DNA of 64,000 bases from Bacillus taeanensis (GTDB taxonomy: Bacteria; Bacillota; Bacilli; Bacillales; UBA6769). Position numbers and translations under genes: made by a program. Where the stretch lies: assembly GCF_003318295.1 (NCBI RefSeq), contig NZ_QOCW01000022.1:1-64000 (forward strand), given 5' to 3'. Shown here piece after piece: positions 54,416 through 63,280 of this stretch (its first letter is position 1; each line of letters begins with the position of its first letter). The notes under the pieces are model-generated. The model was given only the letters and a program-made list of their open reading frames with translations, did no database searches and was not told where the DNA came from.

Positions 54416-57133
54416 ATGAAATTAAAAAAGAAGAAGTTAAACAAGAAATGTGCTTCCATGTTACTTGCCGCTACAGTAGTGACTAGTGGAACTGCTGCTG
54501 GAACTGTTGCGCCTCTAATGCCTAAAGCTGCATCGGCTGCAGAGCTTGTGGCTCCCCCAGGGGCCCAAATGTGGGAAGGCAAAATGGTTGATGAGAACGG
54601 CAACTTGCAGCATGTGCATCCGGAAAGACCTCTGGATCAAAACAATCTGCAAGGACCGATGGAAGTGCAAGAAGTCACAAAATTAGAAAACGGCGTTAAG
54701 CTGAACTTGGGAGAAATGGAAGCTTATATCCGCTTGCTGTCTCCTGACATTTCCAAAGTGTCGGTCCTGAAAAAAGGCGAGAAAGAGTATACTTCTGTAG
54801 GTATCGCAAAAACTGATTGGGATACGGCTGAATTTACAATGACTGAAGATAACGAAAAAATCGTTTTGGCTTCCGACAGCTTAACTGTACATATTAAGAA
54901 GAGTCCGTTCGGAATCAAATATTTGGATAAAGACGGGAACGTTATCAACGAGGACGCGGAGCAGGGCGTAGGGTACGAGAACGGCAAGCCTTATGTGTTC
55001 AAGAAAACCGACAAAACCGAAGATTTTTACGGATTCGGACAGAAAACAACTGGTTTGAACCACCGCGGTAAAGATATTGCAGTTTGGAACCGCGAGAATC
55101 AGCCACAACCGGTTTCAAAATACACTTTCTCCTCTGTTCCGTTTTTTATCGGTTTAAAAGGAACAAATTCATACGGTATTTTATTTGATAACACATACCG
55201 TTCTTACTACGACATGGCAGCTGAAAGTGATGATTACTACTACTTCCACGCTGATGGCGGAAAACTGACTTACTATTTCATTAACGGCCCAGAGATTCAA
55301 GATGTTGTTGACCGTTATACTGATCTAACCGGTAAGATGCAAATGCCTCCAAAATGGTCAATGGGATTCCATCAAGCTGCGTGGGGTTATCATCAGAAAG
55401 ACCTTGAGGAAGTATCCCAAACTTACCGCGAAAAGAAAATCCCAGCAGACGGTATGTGGTACGATATCGAATGGATGGACGATTATAAAACGTTCTTCTT
55501 CGGCGATAAATTCCCTGATCCAGATGGCTTGAACGAAATGCTGGAAGGACAGAATTACCATACGGTCGCAATTGTCGATCCGGCAATGCGTGTACCAGAT
55601 CCTGGCCAACCGGAATATCTTCCTTATACGGAAGGGACAGAGAAAGATCTTTGGGCTAAAAATCCAGACGGAACCCCTTATTTGGGTAAAGTTTGGCCAT
55701 GGGGTGTTCCATCCAAATCTGTTTTCCCGAACTTCTTAAAGCAAGAAACCCGAGATTGGTGGGCAGGTTGGCATAAAATGATGTTTGATAAAGGCATTGA
55801 CGGTATTTGGAACGATATGAATGAACCGGCTAACTTTAGTACGAAAGACTATTGGTCTTTACCGCTCGATACTGTTTTCGAAACGGATGATGGCGGAAAA
55901 ATGACGCATGAAGAAGCACACAATATCTACGCTCACCTGGAGAACAAAGCAACAGATCAAGCATTTAAAACATTGAAACCGAATGAGCGACCGTTTGTTT
56001 TAACGCGTGCTTCGTTTACAGGTACTCAGCGTTACGCCACAGCAACCTGGACAGGCGATAACTGGAGCGAATGGGAAATGCTCAGAATTTCAATTTTCCA
56101 AAATGCGAATGTCGGTTTGACAGGTTTCGCGATGGTAGGAAACGACATCGGTGGCTTTGCGAAAAAACCTCACGAAGGGGTTGTACCTACGCCGGAATTG
56201 TTTGCGCGTTGGATTGAGGTAGGCGCTTTCTATCCGTTCTCCCGCGACCATTACAATAATGCCGGTCAGAGCCCGATGGAGACAGATGCTGGTAATCTTT
56301 TAGAGTGGAGCAGACAAGAACCATGGCAGTTTGGCAAGGAAGTCGAGGACATCAGCCGCAAGTACATTTCCTTGCGTTATGAATTGATGCCTTACCTGTA
56401 CAATACCTTTAAAGAAACGACTGAAAACGGCAAGCTCATCCAGCAGCCGCTCGTGTACCAATTCCAAGAGGATGAGAACACACATAATATCCAAGATCAA
56501 TTCATGTTCGGTGATTCGCTTATGATGGCACCGGTAGTTTACGAGGGAGCGACTTCCCGTGACGTATACCTTCCGGCAGGAGAGAATTGGGTAGACTACT
56601 GGACAGGAGAAGAGTTTAAAGGCGGTCAAACAATTCATAAAGAAGCAGATCTTGCAACTCTTCCAATCTATGTAAAGAAAGACTCAATCATTCCACGCCG
56701 TGAAGTTCAGCAGTACACAGGTGAAAAACCATTAACAAATCTTGTACTGGATACGTATTTAGATCAAGAAGCTTCTTACTCCTTCTATGAGGATGACAGT
56801 GAAACGGAAGACTACAAAAAAGGCGAATACAATGTTACAAACTTTACAGTCACAAATGAAAATAAAAAACTTGTAACATTTACACAAGAAAAAGAAGTTC
56901 AAAACTATCAAGATTCTCAGTTGGAAGCCTACACGTTAAAGCTTAATCATGTAGAAAAACCGCGCAAAATTCAAGCTGCATCCAGCAAATATAAAGCAGT
57001 AAACAGCGTGGAGGAAGTCAAACAAACAAGTGAAACCTATTTCTATGATGAAGCACAATCGACTCTTTATGTAAACATTCCAGTATCAGAAGACAAGGAA
57101 GTAAAAGTCTTCTTGAATGGAAAGGCCAAATAA
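54416..57133 (+). CDS. Secreted GH31 alpha-glucosidase/transglucosylase B
   Basis: 905 aa. Signal peptide 1-41 (basic start, ...AASAAE). GH31 fold with nucleophile Asp467 in GIDGIWNDMNEPANF and acid/base Asp548 in ATWTGDNWSEW. VGNDIGGFAKKP and the C-terminal LPIYVKKDSIIP complete the domain. It is a paralog of the GH31 at 37726 with the same domain order, but carries extra N-terminal residues and different +1 loops (for example PWGVPSKSVFPNF). No CBM. It acts on alpha-glucosyl ends outside the cell; whether it is a hydrolase or transferase is not visible. Codon and base use in the first three quarters look GC-richer than in the last quarter, perhaps from recombination between paralogs. Confidence 0.9.
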   Translation: MKLKKKKLNKKCASMLLAATVVTSGTAAGTVAPLMPKAASAAELVAPPGAQMWEGKMVDENGNLQHVHPERPLDQNNLQGPMEVQEVTKLENGVKLNLGEMEAYIRLLSPDISKVSVLKKGEKEYTSVGIAKTDWDTAEFTMTEDNEKIVLASDSLTVHIKKSPFGIKYLDKDGNVINEDAEQGVGYENGKPYVFKKTDKTEDFYGFGQKTTGLNHRGKDIAVWNRENQPQPVSKYTFSSVPFFIGLKGTNSYGILFDNTYRSYYDMAAESDDYYYFHADGGKLTYYFINGPEIQDVVDRYTDLTGKMQMPPKWSMGFHQAAWGYHQKDLEEVSQTYREKKIPADGMWYDIEWMDDYKTFFFGDKFPDPDGLNEMLEGQNYHTVAIVDPAMRVPDPGQPEYLPYTEGTEKDLWAKNPDGTPYLGKVWPWGVPSKSVFPNFLKQETRDWWAGWHKMMFDKGIDGIWNDMNEPANFSTKDYWSLPLDTVFETDDGGKMTHEEAHNIYAHLENKATDQAFKTLKPNERPFVLTRASFTGTQRYATATWTGDNWSEWEMLRISIFQNANVGLTGFAMVGNDIGGFAKKPHEGVVPTPELFARWIEVGAFYPFSRDHYNNAGQSPMETDAGNLLEWSRQEPWQFGKEVEDISRKYISLRYELMPYLYNTFKETTENGKLIQQPLVYQFQEDENTHNIQDQFMFGDSLMMAPVVYEGATSRDVYLPAGENWVDYWTGEEFKGGQTIHKEADLATLPIYVKKDSIIPRREVQQYTGEKPLTNLVLDTYLDQEASYSFYEDDSETEDYKKGEYNVTNFTVTNENKKLVTFTQEKEVQNYQDSQLEAYTLKLNHVEKPRKIQAASSKYKAVNSVEEVKQTSETYFYDEAQSTLYVNIPVSEDKEVKVFLNGKAK

Positions 57134-57220
57134 TAAAGGGAACAGAAAGTGCAAGGTAGGGACACTTACAAATAATTTAAAATATGTTTCTTATAGTTTA
57201 AAAAAAGTTGATTGATAAGG

Positions 57221-57290
57221 GTCGGCCCCTCTCATATTTATAAAATATATAGTGGTTATATATTATGCGAGGGGGCTGATTCTTTTTTAG
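57221..57290 (+). terminator. Terminator or attenuator between GH31 B and GH66
   Basis: GTCGGCCCCTC pairs with GAGGGGGCTGAT across a long AT-rich loop and is followed by TTCTTTTTTAG. It stands 87 bases after GH31 B and 41 bases before the GH66 gene. GH66 therefore needs its own promoter, or read-through is controlled here. Confidence 0.65.
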
Positions 57291-57330
57291 ATCAACTTCT
57301 TCATGTCAGTCAAATAATAAAGGGGAGCAA

Positions 57331-59112
57331 ATGAACATGAGTAAAAAATTGCTTTTCTTCCTGCTCATCACAAGTATAATTATCGGCATCATTTTTATCA
57401 TAACAACTTCTAATGATAAAAAGAAAAGGGAAGATGCCCCAGCTATCCAAAGTTTAATAACCGATAAAGCGCAATATTCACCGGAGAACACGGTTTCCTC
57501 AACTCTTATACTGAATAAGAAAAGTTCTGAAAAAATCGATGTGAAAGTTCAGTATTGGCATTTAAATGAGCTGATAGAAAGTGAATCTTTTTCTGTTACA
57601 CAAGAAAAACAAGTCGAGTGGAAATGGCAGGCTCCTCCAGCAGACTATAAAGGTTATTTAATGGAGGTATCCTTGTATATGGATGACCAACAAGTTGATC
57701 GCAAAACGATTGGGATTGATGTGTCATCTGATTGGAGTAAGTTTCCAAGGTACGGCTATTTATCTGATTTTTCAGGTCTTCCAAAGTCAACAATAAATCA
57801 AGTGATCGAAAAGTTGAATCGTTATCATGTCAATGGTTTGCAGTTTTATGACTGGCATTTTCAGCATCATCAACCATTAAAAATGAATGGTGATCTCCCT
57901 GTTTCATCTTGGTTGGATATTGCGAATCGTCCAATCAGCCTTGAAACCATTCAACAATACATTGATCATGCCCATGAAAAAAATATGAAAGCAATGGCTT
58001 ATAATTTGTTGTACGGTGCCTTTAAAGAGGCTGAAAAAGACGGAGTAAAAGAAGAGTGGCGTCTTTTTAAAGACCAACAGATGGACAAGCACGATTATCA
58101 TCCACTTCCTAAGGATTGGCAGAGTGATATTTTCTTAGTTAACCCGGGGAATGAAGAGTGGCAGCAGTATCTATTTGATCAGCAGAACAATGTGTTTCAG
58201 CATCTTAACTTTGATGGTTGGCATATTGATCAGTTAGGTGATCGCGGCCGTGTATTTAACGCAGCTGGGGAAGAGGTTCATCTTCCAGAAACGTTTGAAC
58301 CTTTTTTAAAATCAGCAAAGAAGCATATGAATCAGGAATTAGTCATGAATGCTGTAAACCAATATGGACAATGGAATATTGCGCAGTCGCCGGTTGAATT
58401 TCTTTATACGGAAGTATGGTCACCATATGACACGTATGGAGATTTGAAAAAGATTATTGATGAAAATGAGGAGTTTAGTCATGGAAAGTATAATACCGTG
58501 TTAGCGGCTTATATGAATTATGATCTCTCCAATCAAAAAGGTGTGTTTAATGAGCCAGGGATTTTGTTAACGGATGCGGTTATTTTTGCTGCCGGCGGTG
58601 CCCATATAGAACTTGGAGAACACCTGCTTTCAAAGGAATATTTTCCGCACAACAACTTAACCGTCTCTCCATCATTACAAGAAAAACTTAAAACGTATTA
58701 TGACTTTCTTGTTGCCTATGAAAATGTCCTTCGTGATGAAGTAGTCCCAAGTGAGACGAAGCTTTCTACGGAAAATTGGGTGCATCTTCGTGAAAATCCT
58801 GAAAAAGGAACGCTGTGGACGTTTTCTAAAAAGAAAGGAAAACGAGAAATCTTCCATCTTATTAATTTATTTGATGCCTCGACACTAGAGTGGAGAGATA
58901 CAGATGGACAGCAAAAAGAACCGAATGTAAGAAAAGAGCTGCAGTTATCATTTCAAACTGATCGTATAGTTGATAAGATTTGGTTTGCTTCTCCCGATGT
59001 AAAGGATGGGGTCTCCATTCCCTTAACCTTTAATCAAGAAAATGAAAAGGTGACATTCGAAGTTCCATCTTTAAAATATTGGGATATGGTTGTTGTAGAA
59101 TATAAAAATTAA
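57331..59112 (+). CDS. GH66 endo-dextranase, membrane-anchored or secreted
   Basis: 593 aa. An N-terminal hydrophobic segment (about 8-28) is followed by KKKRE, with no lipobox or clear cleavage site, so it may stay as an anchor. A beta-sandwich (about 45-130) precedes the GH66 barrel, with likely nucleophile Asp300 in DGWHIDQLGDRG and acid/base Glu361 in FLYTEVWSP. A C-terminal sandwich ends the protein. GH66 holds endo-1,6-alpha-dextranases and cycloisomaltooligosaccharide glucanotransferases. The CBM35 insertion of the latter is absent, so hydrolytic dextranase is favoured. This enzyme is the best pointer to alpha-1,6-glucan as the locus substrate. ATG 57337 is an equally possible start. 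Confidence 0.85.
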   Translation: MNMSKKLLFFLLITSIIIGIIFIITTSNDKKKREDAPAIQSLITDKAQYSPENTVSSTLILNKKSSEKIDVKVQYWHLNELIESESFSVTQEKQVEWKWQAPPADYKGYLMEVSLYMDDQQVDRKTIGIDVSSDWSKFPRYGYLSDFSGLPKSTINQVIEKLNRYHVNGLQFYDWHFQHHQPLKMNGDLPVSSWLDIANRPISLETIQQYIDHAHEKNMKAMAYNLLYGAFKEAEKDGVKEEWRLFKDQQMDKHDYHPLPKDWQSDIFLVNPGNEEWQQYLFDQQNNVFQHLNFDGWHIDQLGDRGRVFNAAGEEVHLPETFEPFLKSAKKHMNQELVMNAVNQYGQWNIAQSPVEFLYTEVWSPYDTYGDLKKIIDENEEFSHGKYNTVLAAYMNYDLSNQKGVFNEPGILLTDAVIFAAGGAHIELGEHLLSKEYFPHNNLTVSPSLQEKLKTYYDFLVAYENVLRDEVVPSETKLSTENWVHLRENPEKGTLWTFSKKKGKREIFHLINLFDASTLEWRDTDGQQKEPNVRKELQLSFQTDRIVDKIWFASPDVKDGVSIPLTFNQENEKVTFEVPSLKYWDMVVVEYKN

Positions 59113-59198
59113 ATGTTAACCATCACTAAAAAGTGAAGAAATCATGAAACAATAATAAAGAATCCAATCTATCAAACGATATAACTGGAGGGATTATT

Positions 59199-60068
59199 TT
59201 GAAGAAGGTAAACAAAGTTTCTGCAAGTCTTATTACAGCATCCTTGTTGGCTATCCCATTTATACAATCTGCAGATACTGCACTAGCTGATAATATGAAA
59301 CATCAGCAGGTTCAAAAAGGGAATCATATAACAAATACTCACAAAGAGATGAAATCTCCATTTACCATAAATGAATCAGCATGGGATAGAAGTTCACTAG
59401 TATTTAGCGAAGAAAATATAAATTCTGACGGTATTTTTTCCATCGTAAAAAATGGTGAGGATTCTCAAGCAATGCAGGGAGAAGTCATCTATGAAGTTTT
59501 CTGGGCGGAAAAGGGAAATCCAAAAGAGGGTGAGATTGTCGATACAGGAGTGATCGAAGAATTAATGCCTGGTGAAACGCAGGTACTCACTTATACACCA
59601 GAACAGCTTAAGTCTGGAAATTATATGTTTAAAGCTTACCAGCGTCCAAATCATCCCGGAAAAGGAGAACTGTGGAGCGAGTCCATAACGGTTAAAGAAA
59701 CAACTGACTCAAACGAATCTATTATACCTGAACGTCCGCTCGACCAATTTTTTAATTCGAATGTAACAGAAGGGACGGCAACATTTACGGTTCCTGATGG
59801 GATGGATCCAGTCGAGATGAGCTTTACAAGCTATGTTTATCCAGATGGAGTAGTTCCTGGAGAAGACGGAAAACCATATGAGGGGCAGACGGCCTATGAT
59901 AATATCACAAAAGTTTATGAACCGGGAACACATACTATTAACGTTGATTTACCGGAGAATGGATATTTCCAGACAGATCTATATTTAGGAGCTGAAATTG
60001 AAAATTTGACAGAGGATGGACATCCAATCGAAAAGATCATTGATGCAGATTATGGTTTTAACAACTAG
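59199..60068 (+). CDS. Secreted TapA-like two-domain protein
   Basis: 289 aa from TTG 59199, set by GGAGGG. Signal peptide 1-31 (TALA/D). The first domain (about 50-165: AWDRSSLVFSEEN, VKNGEDSQAMQGEVIYEVFW, GNPKEG, NYMFKAYQRPNHPGKG) resembles the TapA/YqxM domain, which anchors TasA amyloid fibres in B. subtilis. The second domain (about 175-289, ending GYFQTDLYLGAEIENL, GHPIEKIIDADYG) is not recognised. No sipW or tasA is nearby. It may tie the cell surface or matrix to the glucan; this is inference. Confidence 0.65.
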   Translation: MKKVNKVSASLITASLLAIPFIQSADTALADNMKHQQVQKGNHITNTHKEMKSPFTINESAWDRSSLVFSEENINSDGIFSIVKNGEDSQAMQGEVIYEVFWAEKGNPKEGEIVDTGVIEELMPGETQVLTYTPEQLKSGNYMFKAYQRPNHPGKGELWSESITVKETTDSNESIIPERPLDQFFNSNVTEGTATFTVPDGMDPVEMSFTSYVYPDGVVPGEDGKPYEGQTAYDNITKVYEPGTHTINVDLPENGYFQTDLYLGAEIENLTEDGHPIEKIIDADYGFNN

Positions 60069-60090
60069 CTAGAGGCCTTATTTACAAAAA

Positions 60091-60143
60091 TCCCCCACTT
60101 CATAATAATCCGTAAAGGTATGAAGTGGGGGTTTATATTTTTT
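60091..60143. terminator. Bidirectional terminator
   Basis: CCCCCACTTCATA / TATGAAGTGGGGG stem with T-rich sequence on the plus strand and ATTTTTG on the minus strand, between convergent genes. Confidence 0.75.
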
Positions 60144-60187
60144 AAGCAAAACCTTCTTCCTGTTACATTATACTGCTTCTCAAAGTT

Positions 60188-62944
60188 TTAGTTCTTCTCC
60201 AACCAAACTTTGTCGATGTGCAGCCAGGCGTTTGGACTGCCTTCTGCATATACTCCGATTTTAACCACTTCGTCTTGTGTAAGGCTGATGTTATCAATGG
60301 TCACCTCAGTCCAATTCGAATGATCGGGGAAGAGGATATTTTTATATTTCTGACCGCCTTTATTAATATATAGACCAGCAGTATCAAAAGAACCGCTGCG
60401 GCGAACCTTAGCTTTAAGCGTATATGTTCCTGTTTGTAATGATTCATATCGGAACAAATTTGAAGTGAATGTTGATGAACTTGTAATATTGGCATAAGCG
60501 TTGTTGTTTTCATTATTGATTTTGATCAAAGCCATATCAGATCTTGTCCATCCCCGGAAATCATCCTGAAAGTTGGCATTTTGCAACGATACTCTAGTAA
60601 CTTTTACATCATCTACCTGAAGAGATGTTCCTCCTGGGGAATCTACATAGAATCCAACATCTATTTTACCATTGGTCACAGTGACTTTAGCGGATACATT
60701 TTGATATTCCGAAGTGCCTGGTATATTTACGTAAACATCGGAACCACCGTGCTGAGTTACTTCCATTCTAGCCGTAGTAGGTCGAGTACCTTGCCGTTTC
60801 ACTTTAGCTGTAACATAATAAGTTCCGTCGTCTAAACCGGTTATGGTTTGATGTAAACTTTGCTTGTAAGCTGAAGAAGAGTAGAAAAACAGTTTGTTCT
60901 TTCCGCTGTTCACATCATTGGAATCCACGCCATACGCAGCTGTTTGACCGCTTGGATGCCATGGTGTCCAGCCGCTTATATCGCCGGTTTCAAAACCATA
61001 GTTTTGGACTAAATTTCCCCAATGAGGTGTAAACTCAATATAATCGAGATTGAATGCACCTGTGTCAGAAGGAGCACGTTCAATTGTAATCAAGTTTAAT
61101 CCTTTGTTTAATTTTAATTCAACATGTTTATTTCCCCAAGAACTCCAACTTGATGTGGCCGGTAGGACAATGGATGTATTTTCTGTAATCGTTTTATTGT
61201 ATCCATCTTTCACATAAACGGTTGTAGAACTTTCTCCGCCTGTTCCATTGGCATATTTGAAGTTGAACCAATAAGATCCGTCTTCTGGAGCTTCGACAGC
61301 AAACATGATTTTTGGTCCCGCATTATTAGTTATTGAAGAAGCTTCAAATTTATCAACAAAACCAAAACCTGAATATCCAGCATGGTTATTATTAAAATTC
61401 GTTCCAATCCAAGATGCCGCTTCTGCTTCATATTTTCTGCTGTTGCGAGGTATGACTTTCAGTAATTTAACATCGTGCGGCTCTATATTGGCAGAGTAAT
61501 TTTTCATGTATCCTAGATCTTGGTGTGCCCATAGATCACGCACTTCAGCTTCTCCGGTTAATCCTAATTCACTGATGAAATCAATACTTTTAATTGCGTT
61601 TTGATCAGAGCGGTTAAATAAACCGACAATCCATTCACCGTTTGGAAGTTGACCGACCCAGCGTTCAGTATCACGGCTTGTTCCTTCCTCATATCCTTCA
61701 CCAGGATAAAAAGGATTAGCATTCTTGTAAATGGGCTTTGCTACAAGACCAAGTTTATTTAATTCAATAACTTCAGAATTTTGATAAAAACGTTCATTGT
61801 TTGATCCTGTATTGTTAATCGTGTCATATTGGTCAGCAATGGCTATAGGAGACCCTCCCAATGTGTATAGAGAGATTGTTGATCTTCTTTCATTATCATT
61901 TATAGATGCTGATCCATACCTGTTCATCCTGATGAAGTCAGCATCGAGGATCATTTGACCGCGTCCTCCAACATCAGAGAAACCTGTTAGGCCTTGGAAC
62001 GGATTTTTCCATTGAGACCATGCATCTTGCCATGTTTGACTGCGTCCGCTAACATGATCCCAACCTCCATTAAACACATCTTCGTCAATGCGAACCATAT
62101 CGCCATACTTTAATTCTACTTCTGCATGATTCTGCAAGTACGGCATAACAAGGCTAACGGTTAAATCTTCACCTGCAGCTTCGTGAATCCAGCGGAGAGC
62201 CGTTTCATATTCATCCCAATGAGCATTCCCAACTTTTTTATTTAAACCGCCATCCCAGCCTGTTTGATACCATGACAAGAAATCAATTCTTAGAAAGTCA
62301 GCGCCGGCATCTTTAAAGTACTGAACATATCCTTTAATATAATCTTCAGCGCCAGGTTTATTAACATCCACCCAATAAAGTGAATTTTCTCCTTGATCCG
62401 TTACAAATCGATCCCCCGGAAGCGTCACGCCATTCCAGTCTGTTGTGGTTGTTTCTGTGTTGACAATATCCCTAACTTTTAGGTTCGGATGATTAATGAC
62501 AGTTTTGGAGCTGTCATTTACGGCTGCTGGAGTGACCCAAAGTGGATTGTAATAAATTCCGTATTTCAGTCCTTTTCCTTTCACATAGTCTCCCCATTCT
62601 TTCCATGTATACTGCCACTTATCATTATGTTTCAATACATAACCGTTCGGTGTTGTCTGAGTTGCTCCTTCAATCCACCCATCCAAACTAACCATGTCAT
62701 ATCCATAAGGAAGAAATTCTTCTGCAATCCAATCCACATTATTCTTCCATCGGTCTTCTGGAATAGCAACATTTGTTGAGTAAGGATTTTCATACGCCAT
62801 CCAATACATGGGTCCAGATCCTTGGCGGGTATATTTACTATCACGAGCCAAAGCGGGGCCTGCAGAATAAATAATAACCACAGAAAAACAAATACAAATG
62901 AATAAAAGTTTGTAGAAAGCATTACTTTTTATTTGACGTAACAT
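60188..62944 (-). CDS. Secreted GH27 isomaltodextranase-like enzyme with CBMs
   Basis: 918 aa. Signal peptide about 1-34 (GPALA/R). Continuous GH27 barrel: GPMYWMAYENPY, GYDMVSLDGWIEGA, and HNDKWQYTWKEWGDYVKGKG at the point where the fusion protein carries its insertion. The likely nucleophile is Asp221 in FLRIDFLSWY; the acid/base is Asp287 or Asp289 in RIDEDVF. A C-terminal sandwich, a CBM6/35-like domain (about 512-640) and two beta-sandwich modules (about 645-785 and 790-918) follow. GH27 includes isomaltodextranase, which releases isomaltose from dextran ends, as well as alpha-galactosidases. The dextranase neighbours favour the former. Cre-like and ROK-type sites lie upstream. Confidence 0.85.
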   Translation of the reverse strand: MLRQIKSNAFYKLLFICICFSVVIIYSAGPALARDSKYTRQGSGPMYWMAYENPYSTNVAIPEDRWKNNVDWIAEEFLPYGYDMVSLDGWIEGATQTTPNGYVLKHNDKWQYTWKEWGDYVKGKGLKYGIYYNPLWVTPAAVNDSSKTVINHPNLKVRDIVNTETTTTDWNGVTLPGDRFVTDQGENSLYWVDVNKPGAEDYIKGYVQYFKDAGADFLRIDFLSWYQTGWDGGLNKKVGNAHWDEYETALRWIHEAAGEDLTVSLVMPYLQNHAEVELKYGDMVRIDEDVFNGGWDHVSGRSQTWQDAWSQWKNPFQGLTGFSDVGGRGQMILDADFIRMNRYGSASINDNERRSTISLYTLGGSPIAIADQYDTINNTGSNNERFYQNSEVIELNKLGLVAKPIYKNANPFYPGEGYEEGTSRDTERWVGQLPNGEWIVGLFNRSDQNAIKSIDFISELGLTGEAEVRDLWAHQDLGYMKNYSANIEPHDVKLLKVIPRNSRKYEAEAASWIGTNFNNNHAGYSGFGFVDKFEASSITNNAGPKIMFAVEAPEDGSYWFNFKYANGTGGESSTTVYVKDGYNKTITENTSIVLPATSSWSSWGNKHVELKLNKGLNLITIERAPSDTGAFNLDYIEFTPHWGNLVQNYGFETGDISGWTPWHPSGQTAAYGVDSNDVNSGKNKLFFYSSSAYKQSLHQTITGLDDGTYYVTAKVKRQGTRPTTARMEVTQHGGSDVYVNIPGTSEYQNVSAKVTVTNGKIDVGFYVDSPGGTSLQVDDVKVTRVSLQNANFQDDFRGWTRSDMALIKINNENNNAYANITSSSTFTSNLFRYESLQTGTYTLKAKVRRSGSFDTAGLYINKGGQKYKNILFPDHSNWTEVTIDNISLTQDEVVKIGVYAEGSPNAWLHIDKVWLEKN

Positions 62945-63090
62945 AATGTTCCCTCCTAATAAAATTTATTAATTTCAGAACAGAGACTTTTGGGAGTAGA
63001 GGTAACAACCAGCCGATTTGTATCACATTCTGTTAATGACAAAGTTATCCACTATGTAAGCTTGATCATTTTATAATAACTAAAGATTCT

Positions 63091-63104
63091 TTTAAGCGCT
63101 TTTA
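63091..63104. promoter_or_regulatory. cre-like site near GH27 start
   Basis: TTTAAGCGCTTTTA contains the palindromic AAGCGCTT core of CcpA sites, about 150 bases upstream of the GH27 start, with two deviations from consensus. Confidence 0.35.
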
Positions 63105-63193
63105 TTTTATTGGGAGGGATGTGATAGGATATTTATTGAATATAGCTGCCGCGCTCCAAAAATTGCATGTTCAAAAAGTATAGATTTGTCACG

Positions 63194-63202
63194 CCTCCTT
63201 TC
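63194..63202 (-). promoter_or_regulatory. STAB-SD-like element in GH27 leader
   Basis: Minus-strand GAAAGGAGG is the same nine bases as the STAB-SD core known from cry3A and lies 249 bases upstream of the GH27 start. A GTG follows after one base, too close for efficient initiation. Confidence 0.45.
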
Positions 63203-63232
63203 AAGAAAATGATGCTTTCTTTACTTTTTTTC

Positions 63233-63245
63233 TTCATTGAATGAA
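63233..63245. promoter_or_regulatory. Putative ROK operator, site 3
   Basis: TTCATTGAATGAA is a perfect 6-1-6 palindrome. On the minus strand AAAAAAAGTA and then GAAAGGAGG follow, as before the fusion gene. Confidence 0.6.
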
Positions 63246-63266
63246 CTAAGGATACAAGTTATTAGC

Positions 63267-63280
63267 AGTAAGCGCTTTCA
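63267..63280. promoter_or_regulatory. cre site (CcpA) candidate
   Basis: AGTAAGCGCTTTCA differs from the strong CcpA consensus TGTAAGCGCTTTCA only at its first two positions (one outside TGNAANCGNTNNCA). It lies next to the ROK-type palindrome and should bring glucose repression to the GH27 gene. Confidence 0.55.

Noticed and set aside
57331-59112. GH66 gene as a cycloisomaltooligosaccharide glucanotransferase
   Set aside because: The CBM35 insertion typical of those enzymes is not present, and the length fits plain dextranases.
60091-60143. Another IS605-type right end (CCCCCACTTC hairpin)
   Set aside because: Only the terminal stem is similar. The GATAGAGG, GTGTCAACTCC and TTAGAAAC blocks are missing, so an ordinary bidirectional terminator is more likely.
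37726-62944. A cycloalternan (cyclic tetrasaccharide) synthesis cluster of the ctsYZ type
   Set aside because: The two free GH31 proteins are shorter than the 6-glucosyl- and 3-isomaltosyltransferases of that pathway and lack their CBM modules. A GH66 dextranase and GH27 enzymes point to dextran instead.
63133-63192. A 19-codon leader peptide (GTG start) upstream of GH27
   Set aside because: The GTG is only one base from the AGGAGG, too close for good initiation, and the predicted peptide shows no codon run suggesting attenuation. An mRNA-stabiliser role fits better.
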